DNA of 64,000 bases from Streptomyces sp. CB02056 (GTDB lineage: Bacteria; Actinomycetota; Actinomycetes; Streptomycetales; Streptomycetaceae). This document shows positions 57,750-64,000 of this stretch, piece by piece. The translations under genes and the position numbers were made by a program. Below the pieces are notes generated by a model. It saw only the letters and a program-made list of their open reading frames with translations, was not told the DNA's origin and ran no database searches. The stretch is taken from assembly GCF_001905545.1 (NCBI RefSeq), contig NZ_LIPD01000001.1, forward strand, positions 310,001-374,000. Reading direction: 5' to 3'. The number at the start of each line of letters is the position of its first letter. The stretch's first letter is position 1.

Positions 57750-58990
57750 CAGAGGTGGGTGTTGCGCTTGCGCTGGAGGCTGAGGAGGAGGCCGCCGCCG
57801 ACGCCGATGAGCAGGCCGACGCCGATCAGCCAGTACTGGCCGATGCCGCCGTCCTTCTTCTTCGCCGGGGCGGTCGCCGGGCCGAGGGCGGTGAGCTGGC
57901 CGGTCAGGGCGGCGGTGTCGCGGTGGGCGGCCTGGGCGACCAGCAGGAGGGTGGCGGTGGCGCCGGCGTCGGTGCCGCCCTTGCTCCAGGTGGCGCCCTC
58001 CTTGCCGAGCCAGTCGACGGCGCCGGCGGCCTGCTGGGGGTGGCCGCTCTGGCTGAGGGCGAGGGCGGCCCAGGCGGTGGCGGTGTAGTCGGGGGTGGGG
58101 GCGGCACCCGGGGTGGTGAGGGTGAGGTGGTCGCCGCCGGCCGCGAGCTGGGCGGTCAGGTAGGCGCCGACGGCCTCGCCGGACTCCGCGTGCGAGACCG
58201 GGGCCGAGGAGGCCGAGGAGCCCTGTGCGGCCGTGGCGGCCGGGGCGTCGGCGCAGGCCAGGGCCTTGGGCGCGGCGTCGGCGTGCACCGTGCCGGCGAC
58301 CGGCAGGTGGCCGCCGCTCGCGGCGAGCGCGGCCTGGGCGCTGGCCAGGGCGTTCGGGGTGAGGGCGCCGCCGGCCGGGTCGGTCTGGTAGGCGAAGGCG
58401 CCGCGCTGGTCGGCGGGGGCGGCGCAGCCGAGCTGGAAGAGGGCGAGCCCGTCGAAGGCGGACCTGCCGGCCTTGGCGACGCCCGCCGGGTCGGTCTTGG
58501 CGGCGAACAGCGCGTTGACGGCGAGGCCGGTGGAGTCGGCGTCGCCGGGGCTGCCCGGGTTGTACGCCCAGCTGCCGTCGGCGTTCTGGTTGGCCTTGAG
58601 CCAGCCGACGCCCTTGTCGACGGCCTCCTGGTGCCCGCCGAGGGCGACCAGGGCCTGGACGGCGACGGCGGTGGCGTTGCTGTCCTCGGTCTTGGGGTCG
58701 CAGGCCGCGCCGGCGGCCCGGTAGGAGGGCCAGCCGCCGTCCTCGCACTGCTGCCCGGTGAGCCAGCCGACGGCCGAGTCGGCCGGGGTGACCTTGGCCG
58801 CCGTCAGCGCGGTGAGCGCCAGCGACTGCCGCCAGACGCCGTCGTACGTCGGGTCGCTCTTGCCGTACAGCCCGTCGGGAACGGCGGCGGGGGTCGGCGC
58901 GGGGCTGTCGGCGAGGGCCGGTCCTGCGGTCAGGCCGGTGAGCAGCGCGGCGGACAGGGCGGCGGCGCCCAGGCGGGCGGCGGTCAGCAT
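57749..58990 (-). CDS. Secreted alpha-toroid protein, transcobalamin-like (inferred)
   Basis: 413-residue exported protein. The signal peptide ends near ALA-D (about 27). Then come repeated helix pairs of the prenyltransferase/squalene-cyclase alpha-toroid fold (GWLTGQQCEDGGWPSYRA, GWLKANQNADGSWAYNPG, ALAALALSQSGHPQQ-like), and a C-terminal membrane helix (YWLIGVGLLIGVGGGLLL) with KRNTHL. Eukaryotic transcobalamin uses an alpha6/alpha6 toroid to hold B12. As the first gene after the cobalamin riboswitch it may bind cobalamin at the cell surface; this is inference. Confidence 0.75.
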   Translation of the reverse strand: MLTAARLGAAALSAALLTGLTAGPALADSPAPTPAAVPDGLYGKSDPTYDGVWRQSLALTALTAAKVTPADSAVGWLTGQQCEDGGWPSYRAAGAACDPKTEDSNATAVAVQALVALGGHQEAVDKGVGWLKANQNADGSWAYNPGSPGDADSTGLAVNALFAAKTDPAGVAKAGRSAFDGLALFQLGCAAPADQRGAFAYQTDPAGGALTPNALASAQAALAASGGHLPVAGTVHADAAPKALACADAPAATAAQGSSASSAPVSHAESGEAVGAYLTAQLAAGGDHLTLTTPGAAPTPDYTATAWAALALSQSGHPQQAAGAVDWLGKEGATWSKGGTDAGATATLLLVAQAAHRDTAALTGQLTALGPATAPAKKKDGGIGQYWLIGVGLLIGVGGGLLLSLQRKRNTHL

Positions 58991-59054
58991 GGTGCGGGTG
59001 TGCCTTTCGGTGAGCGGTGGTGGCCCGGGCGGGGCCGTTCCGTAGTCCTCGACG

Positions 59055-59200
59055 GTGCCGGGCGCGTGCGTCCGGACTGGCCGCTCGCCCCTCCCCGGGT
59101 GCTCCGACTCGTCCGGGCGGCCGATGGCGGCGCCGGTCTCACGGCTGCGGGGTCAGCGCCGGATTCGCACCGGCTTTCCCCGGGGGAGGAGCGGGATGGA
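59055..59200 (-). ncRNA. Cobalamin (AdoCbl) riboswitch
   Basis: On the minus strand, reading towards the operon, the conserved core is GGGAAAGCCGGTGCGAATCC followed by GCGCTGACCCCGCAGCCGTGAG (about 59181 down to 59139). Then come GGAGCACCCGGGGAGGGG and the B12-box-like CCAGTCCGGACGCA. It ends some 65 bases before the start at 58990. In cobalamin excess such RNAs shut off the downstream genes. Confidence 0.85.
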
Positions 59201-59293
59201 GTTGTGCCGACTGTCGACTCTAGCCGCCGGAGCGCCACGGGCGCCCCGCAGCGGGCAGGAACAGGTTCCAGTCGGCGGAGGAAGAGGGAGCGC

Positions 59294-59986
59294 TCACGGC
59301 AGGGCGAGCAGCCGGGCCGCGGTGTGCAGGTCGGCCCGGACCTCGGCGATCGAGGCGCGCCCGGAGAGCCAGGCGACCAGCGCCGAGTGCCAGGTGTGCT
59401 CGATCACCCGCACCGCCGCGCGCTGGCTCTCGGTGGGCGGTCCGGACTGGCCGATCGCGTCCAGGATGAGCTGCCCGGTGGCCGTGCTGACCTGGTCCAC
59501 CTCGGCCCCCACCGAGCGGTCCGCGAAGGACAGCGCCCGGACCATGGCCTCGGCCAGCAGCGGCTCGCGCTGCAGCGCGTGGAAGGCCCGGGTGAGGGCG
59601 TCGGCGACCCGCGGCGCCGGTTCGCGGTCGGTCGGCGGGTGCCGCCGGATGTGCTCCTGGAGGCCCTGGAGCTGCTCCAGCATCACCGCCACCAGCAGGT
59701 GGACCTTGGACGGGAAGTACCGGTAGAGCGTGCCGAGGGCGACCTGGGCGCCCTCCGCGACCTCCCGCATCTGCACCGCCTCGTACCCGCCCCGCACCGC
59801 CAGCGCGGTGGCGGCCCGCAGGATACGCCGGCGCCGTTCGGCCTGGCGCGCGGTCAGCGGCGGCTCGCCCGGGGGCGAGAGCTGCGGAGAGGTGGAAGGA
59901 GGGGGTGGCGGCAAGGGTGCTCCCGGGCGGGCGAGAGTGGCGGCGTGCTCCACATGGTCGGCAGGATCCGGCGTGGCGGGAATCAC
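59294..59986 (-). CDS. KstR-like TetR-family regulator
   Basis: 230-residue TetR repressor. After a Pro-rich N-terminal tail of about 35 residues, the helix-turn-helix is RILRAATALAVRGGYEAVQM, VAEGAQVALGTLYRYFPSKV. The following LLAEAMVRALSFADRSVGAEVDQV (two blocks) closely recalls KstR, which senses steroid-derived CoA esters in mycobacteria. GTG 59986 has AGGAG 9 bases upstream. It is divergent from the glycosyltransferase operon at 60147, which it may control. The physiological ligand is not evident. Confidence 0.83.
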   Translation of the reverse strand: MIPATPDPADHVEHAATLARPGAPLPPPPPSTSPQLSPPGEPPLTARQAERRRRILRAATALAVRGGYEAVQMREVAEGAQVALGTLYRYFPSKVHLLVAVMLEQLQGLQEHIRRHPPTDREPAPRVADALTRAFHALQREPLLAEAMVRALSFADRSVGAEVDQVSTATGQLILDAIGQSGPPTESQRAAVRVIEHTWHSALVAWLSGRASIAEVRADLHTAARLLALP

Positions 59987-60146
59987 CAGCCCTGGCTCCT
60001 GAGGGAAAGCTACGGGCCGGTATCTTCGAGGTCTCTCATTGTTCACGTGGTCGACGACGAGTTCCCCAGCCACTGAAACCTGATCTACTTTAGCGACCGG
60101 AAGCACGACCGGCAGCACCGTAAGCAGCTAGAGAAGAGGGCCCAGG

Positions 60147-61457
60147 ATGACCGCGCAGCCGCTGCGGATTGCCCTGCTGTCGTACCGAGGGGACCCCTTC
60201 TGCGGCGGTCAGGGCGTGTACGTACGGCACCTCTCCCGGGAGCTGGCCAGGCTCGGCCACCACGTGGACGTGATCGGCGCCCAGCCCTTCCCGGTGCTCG
60301 ACGAGGTCGACGGCCCCGGCTCGGTGCGCCTGGTCGAGCTGCCCAGCCTGGACCTCTACCGCGCCGACGACCCGTTCCGCACCCCGGCCCGCGACGAGTT
60401 CCGCGGCCCGGTGGACGTGCTGGAGTTCGCCACCATGCGCACCGGCGGCTTCCCCGAGCCGCTCACCTTCTCGCTGCGCGCCCGCCGCTACCTGGCCGCC
60501 CACAAGGGCCGCTACGACGTGGTGCACGACAACCAGACCCTCGGCTACGGCCTGCTCGGCCTGGCCCGGCACGGCTTCCCGCTGGTCACCACGATCCACC
60601 ACCCGATCACCGTGGACCGGCAGCTGGAGCTGGACGCCGCCACCACCCGCGGCAAGCGGCTCTCGCTGCGCCGCTGGTACGCCTTCACCCGGATGCAGCG
60701 GAGGGTCGCCGCGCGGCTGGACCACGTGATCACCGTCTCCGGCACCTCGCAGCGCGAGATCGCCGAGCACCTGGGCGTCGCGCCCGGCGCGATCTCGGTG
60801 GTGCCGATCGGCGCCGACACCCGGCTCTGGTCGCCCTCGGCGGAGATCGAGCGCGTCCCCGGCCGGATCGTCACCACCTCCAGCGCGGACGTCCCGCTGA
60901 AGGGCCTGGTCTTCCTGGTCGAGGCGCTCGCCAAGGTCCGCACCGAGCGGGACGCCCACCTGGTGGTGGTCGGCAAGCCGCAGAAGGAGGACGGGCCGGT
61001 GGCCGAGGCGGTGCGCCGCTTCGGGCTGGCCGGGCACATCGAGTTCCGCAGCGGGCTGACCGACCAGGAGCTGGTCGACCTCTACCGCTCGGCCGAGGTG
61101 GCCTGCGTCCCCTCGCTCTACGAGGGCTTCTCGCTGCCCGCCGCCGAGGCGATGGCCACCGGCACCCCGCTGGTCGCGACCACCGGCGGGGCGATCCCCG
61201 AGGTGGCCGGGCCGGACGGGGAGTCCTGCCTGGCGGTGCCGCCGGGGGAGGCGGACGCGCTGGCCGCCGCGCTCGGCCGGCTGCTGGACGACCCGGAGCT
61301 GCGGGCCGGGCTCGGCGCGGCCGGGCGGGAGCGGGTGCTGGCCCGGTTCACCTGGGAGCGGGCCGCCGAGCTGACCGCCGAGGCCTACCGCGCGGCGCTC
61401 GCCACCGGCGTCGGCGCCCGGGCCCGCTCGGGGCCGGGCTGGCGGTACGTGGCCTAG
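60147..61457 (+). CDS. GT4-family glycosyltransferase
   Basis: 436-residue GT-B fold enzyme: N-terminal acceptor domain RIALLSYRGDPFCGGQGVYV, HDNQTLGYGLLG, then a linker and nucleotide-sugar domain IVTTSSADVPLKGLVFLVEA, VPSLYEGFSLPAAEAMATGT with the E-x7-E motif. First gene of an operon with the methyltransferase and the alpha-toroid protein; the acceptor is probably a lipid or small molecule. Substrates unknown. Divergent from the KstR-like gene. Confidence 0.92.
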   Translation: MTAQPLRIALLSYRGDPFCGGQGVYVRHLSRELARLGHHVDVIGAQPFPVLDEVDGPGSVRLVELPSLDLYRADDPFRTPARDEFRGPVDVLEFATMRTGGFPEPLTFSLRARRYLAAHKGRYDVVHDNQTLGYGLLGLARHGFPLVTTIHHPITVDRQLELDAATTRGKRLSLRRWYAFTRMQRRVAARLDHVITVSGTSQREIAEHLGVAPGAISVVPIGADTRLWSPSAEIERVPGRIVTTSSADVPLKGLVFLVEALAKVRTERDAHLVVVGKPQKEDGPVAEAVRRFGLAGHIEFRSGLTDQELVDLYRSAEVACVPSLYEGFSLPAAEAMATGTPLVATTGGAIPEVAGPDGESCLAVPPGEADALAAALGRLLDDPELRAGLGAAGRERVLARFTWERAAELTAEAYRAALATGVGARARSGPGWRYVA

Positions 61458-61606
61458 CCGCCCGCCCGCGGCAGGTCGGTGACGGCCGGTCGGCGGAGGC
61501 GGAGCGGTGGCGGCAGGGCGAGCCTGCCCGACGAAGCGTGACGTGCCGGGAGTGGCGTGACGAAGCGTCAAGAACGCTTGGTAGCAATAGGAATGGGAGT
61601 CCTGCA

Positions 61607-62350
61607 GTGCTGACCGTCGATTTCTCGCGCTTCCCGCTCGCCCCCGGCGACCGGGTGCTCGACCTGGGCTGCGGCGGGGGCCGGCACGCGTTCGAGTGCT
61701 ACCGCCGTGGCGCCAACGTGATCGCCCTCGACCAGAACACCGAGGAGATCGCCGAGGTCAGGAAGTGGTTCGCGGCGATGGAGCAGGCCGGTGAGGCCCC
61801 CGAGGGCGCGTCGGCGGTCGCGATGGAGGGCAACGCGCTGGCGCTGCCGTTCGAGGACGAGTACTTCGACAAGATCATCATCTCCGAGGTGATGGAGCAC
61901 ATCCCGGACGACAAGGGCGTGCTCAACGAGATGTTCCGGGTCCTCAAGCCGGGCGGCCTGCTCGCCGTCACCGTGCCCCGCTGGCTCCCGGAGAAGATCT
62001 GCTGGGCGCTGTCCGACGAGTACCACGCCAACGAGGGCGGCCACATCCGGATCTACCGGGGCGACGAACTGCTCGAGAAGCTCAAGGACGCCGGCCTGGA
62101 GCCGTACGGCACCCACCACGCGCACGCGCTGCACTCCCCGTACTGGTGGATCAAGTGCGCGGTCGGCGTCGACAACGACAAGGCGCTGCCGGTCAAGGCC
62201 TACCACCAGCTGCTGGTCTGGGACATCGTCGGCACCCCGGTGATCAGCAGCCTCACCAGGGCCGCCGAGCGGGCCCTCAACCCGGTGATCGGCAAGAGCT
62301 TCGTCGCGTACGCCTCCAAGCCCAACCGCGCGCCGGGCGGGACGGCGTGA
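61607..62350 (+). CDS. Class I SAM-dependent methyltransferase
   Basis: 247-residue methyltransferase. SAM motif I is VLDLGCGGGRHAFECYRRGA, the post-I acidic residue is in VIALDQNTEEI, and the motif III region is VLKPGGLLAVTVPRW. The GTG start has GGGAG 7 bases upstream. Its end overlaps the next start (GTGA). The genes GT4, methyltransferase and alpha-toroid protein form one unit, conserved in streptomycetes as far as I recall. Confidence 0.9.
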   Translation: MLTVDFSRFPLAPGDRVLDLGCGGGRHAFECYRRGANVIALDQNTEEIAEVRKWFAAMEQAGEAPEGASAVAMEGNALALPFEDEYFDKIIISEVMEHIPDDKGVLNEMFRVLKPGGLLAVTVPRWLPEKICWALSDEYHANEGGHIRIYRGDELLEKLKDAGLEPYGTHHAHALHSPYWWIKCAVGVDNDKALPVKAYHQLLVWDIVGTPVISSLTRAAERALNPVIGKSFVAYASKPNRAPGGTA

Positions 62351-63408
62351 CGGCCGCCGTCCCCGAGGTGCTGCTGCTCGACGGGGTGCTCGACGCCGAG
62401 CAGGCCGCCGACACCGTGCGCAGCATCCTGGCCGAGCAGCGCCCCGACGGCGCCATACCCTGGTTCGCCGGCCACCACCTCGACCCCTGGGACCACACCG
62501 AGGCGGCGATGGCCCTCGACACGGCCGGCGAGCACGCCGCCGCCGAGGCCGCCTACCGCTGGCTCGCCGCCGCCCAGAACCCGGACGGCTCCTGGTACGC
62601 CGCGTACACCGACGGCGCGGTCACCGACCGGGCCAAGGAGAGCAACTTCTGCGCGTACATCGCGGTCGGGGTCTGGCACCACCACCTCAGCACCGGCGAC
62701 GACGCCTTCCTGGAGTGGATCTGGCCGGTCGTCCGGCGCGCCCTGGACTTCATCGTCGGGCTGCGGCTGCCCGGCGGCCCGATCGCCTGGCGGGTCGACG
62801 GGGACGGCACCGCCACCGACGAGGCGCTGCTCACCGGCTCGTCCAGCATCCTGCACGCGCTGCGCTGCGGCCTGGCCGTCGCCGAGTACCTGGAGGAGCC
62901 GCAGCCCGACTGGGAGCTCGCGGCCGGCCGGCTGGGGCACGCCGTCTCCCACCACCCCGAGCGGTTCCTGGACAAGGGCCGCTACTCGATGGACTGGTAC
63001 TACCCGGTGCTCGGCACCGGCCTGCGCGGCGAGGCGGCGGTGGCCCGGATCGAGCGGGACTGGGAGCGCTTCGTCGTCCCCGGCCTCGGCGTGCGCTGCG
63101 TCAGCGACCGCCCGTGGGTGACCGGCGGCGAGAGCGCCGAGCTGGCGCTCGCGCTCTGGGCCATCGGCCAGTCCGACCGCGCGGTGGACATCCTGCGCTG
63201 GATCCAGAAGCACCTGCGGCACGAGGACGGCTCGTACTGGACCGGGTACGTCTTCGAGGACGACGCGATCTGGCCGGAGGAGCGCACCACCTGGACGGCC
63301 GGGGCGCTGCTGCTCGCGGTCGCCGCGCTCGGCGGGGACCCGGCGACGGTCGCGGTCTTCGGCGGGGAGCAGCTGCCGGCCGGGCTGGTGGTCGCGGACT
63401 GCTGCTGA
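62347..63408 (+). CDS. Alpha-toroid protein, prenyltransferase/squalene-cyclase-like
   Basis: 353-residue soluble protein of helical repeats resembling prenyltransferase beta subunits or glucoamylase-type barrels (AAMALDTAGEHAAAEAAYRW, AAQNPDGSWYAAY, HEDGSYWTGYVFEDDAIWPE). No DXDD or zinc-site motif of true squalene cyclases or prenyltransferases is evident, so the enzyme activity is unknown. GTG 62347 overlaps the methyltransferase stop by 4 bases, showing coupling. Last gene of the operon. Confidence 0.82.
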   Translation: MTAAVPEVLLLDGVLDAEQAADTVRSILAEQRPDGAIPWFAGHHLDPWDHTEAAMALDTAGEHAAAEAAYRWLAAAQNPDGSWYAAYTDGAVTDRAKESNFCAYIAVGVWHHHLSTGDDAFLEWIWPVVRRALDFIVGLRLPGGPIAWRVDGDGTATDEALLTGSSSILHALRCGLAVAEYLEEPQPDWELAAGRLGHAVSHHPERFLDKGRYSMDWYYPVLGTGLRGEAAVARIERDWERFVVPGLGVRCVSDRPWVTGGESAELALALWAIGQSDRAVDILRWIQKHLRHEDGSYWTGYVFEDDAIWPEERTTWTAGALLLAVAALGGDPATVAVFGGEQLPAGLVVADCC

Positions 63409-63491
63409 GCCCGGCGCACTGCGCGCGGAACGGCGCGCGGGGGACGGGCGCACAGGGCGCGGACACGGCGCGGACACGGCGCGTACACGCG

Positions 63492-63527
63492 GAAGGGGCG
63501 GGACCGGAGAACCGGTCCCGCCCCTTC
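63492..63527. terminator. Bidirectional hairpin terminator
   Basis: Perfect 16-base arms GAAGGGGCGGGACCGG/CCGGTCCCGCCCCTTC with a 4-base AGAA loop, between the convergent alpha-toroid gene and the partial gene at the window end. Confidence 0.85.
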
Positions 63528-63561
63528 GCGGTGTGCGTCCGCGGGCGTCAGCCGTGCTGTC

Positions 63562-64000
63562 TCAGCCGCGCTGGATGCCCGTGGTGTCGGCCAGCACGCC
63601 CTGGCTGCCGTCCGGCAGCTGCGCGACCAGCGCGGCGCCGCGCTGCTCGACGGCCAGGTACCAAGTGCCCGGCACGACCTCGCCGACCGGGGCGCCGGCC
63701 GGGTTGTCCTTCGGGGCCAGCTGGCGCGGGGCCGGGACGGCGAACCAGAACGGCTGGAAGTCCGCCGCCGGGGCGGGCGCCTGCTGCGCGGCCGGGACCG
63801 GCTGCGGGGCCGGGGCGCCGGCGTCGTGCGGCTGGGCGGCCTGGACCGGCTGGCCGGGCTGCGGCTGGCCGGCGCCCGGGTAGCCGTAGCCGCCCTGGCC
63901 GCCGAACGCCGGGTCGTGGCCCTGGGCCGGGTAGCCGTACTGGCCGGGCTGGCCGGGGGCACCCGGCTGACCGGGCTGGCCCGGGTAGCCGTACTGGCCG
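63562..64000 (-). CDS. 3' part of a Pro/Gly/Gln-rich protein, cut by the window edge
   Basis: The open frame ends at TGA 63562-63564 and is open to base 64000, so the start is outside. About 146 residues are visible: an N-terminal stretch of GQPGQYGYPGQP repeats, a Pro/Ala linker, then a folded end FQPFWFAVPAPRQLAP and GEVVPGTWYLAVEQRGAALV. It resembles the C-terminal region of uncharacterised streptomycete proteins with a disordered Gly/Tyr/Pro tail. Function unknown. Confidence 0.6.
   Translation of the reverse strand, partial: GQYGYPGQPGQPGAPGQPGQYGYPAQGHDPAFGGQGGYGYPGAGQPQPGQPVQAAQPHDAGAPAPQPVPAAQQAPAPAADFQPFWFAVPAPRQLAPKDNPAGAPVGEVVPGTWYLAVEQRGAALVAQLPDGSQGVLADTTGIQRG

Overview
The window is very GC-rich DNA with strong third-codon-position GC bias and the gene families of a streptomycete actinomycete (Streptomyces or Kitasatospora type). 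Evidence for this includes many TetR, MarR, AsnC and XRE regulators, a chitinase behind a DasR-like site, an actinobacterial protein O-mannosyltransferase, a choice-of-anchor A surface protein with a sortase signal, and an Sfp-type phosphopantetheinyl transferase. The genus cannot be fixed from the sequence alone. I see no rRNA, tRNA, CRISPR array, transposase or integrase.

Bases 1-24700 are mostly housekeeping and accessory metabolism. There is a NarL-type response regulator, a metallophosphoesterase, a FabR-like TetR gene with twin operators, and two secreted peptidases (S1 and S28). A TetR-controlled AidB-like acyl-CoA dehydrogenase/amidohydrolase operon follows, then a phosphopantetheinyl transferase, a choice-of-anchor A protein, an orphan ATP synthase b-like gene, and a kynA-kynU tryptophan catabolism operon divergent from an AsnC-type regulator. 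Bases 24700-38600 hold a GH18 chitinase, a MarR/MFS pair, a protein mannosyltransferase, a FetB-like permease and a GDT1-type manganese exporter behind a yybP-ykoY riboswitch. They also hold an MFS exporter fused to a winged-helix domain and preceded by overlapping mini-ORFs, a MarR/cupin divergon, and a MhuD-like haem monooxygenase.

Bases 38700-52400 are an accessory region. Parts are less GC-rich and contain hypothetical genes, regulators, a VanX-type dipeptidase and a NUDIX protein. Its centrepiece is a compact minus-strand operon (49.9 to 47.1 kb): a radical SAM/SPASM enzyme, a 56-residue precursor with two KFDNRPTWDN repeats, a pentapeptide-repeat protein and a putative Fe(II)/2-oxoglutarate oxygenase. 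It is flanked by XRE-type regulators and a PCMT-like methyltransferase. I interpret it as a multi-cyclophane RiPP (triceptide-type) cluster in which the radical SAM enzyme would crosslink F-D-N and W-D-N motifs. The oxygenase may tailor the product, and the pentapeptide-repeat protein may give immunity or act as a scaffold.

Bases 52500-64000 contain a stand-alone winged-helix protein and a five-gene operon behind a cobalamin riboswitch. That operon encodes a secreted alpha-toroid protein, a second surface protein, and the T, fused A-A' and S components of an ECF transporter, which suggests vitamin B12 or cobalt capture and uptake. The end of the window holds a KstR-like TetR gene divergent from a glycosyltransferase/methyltransferase/alpha-toroid operon, and the 3' part of a Pro/Gly/Gln-rich gene running off the edge.
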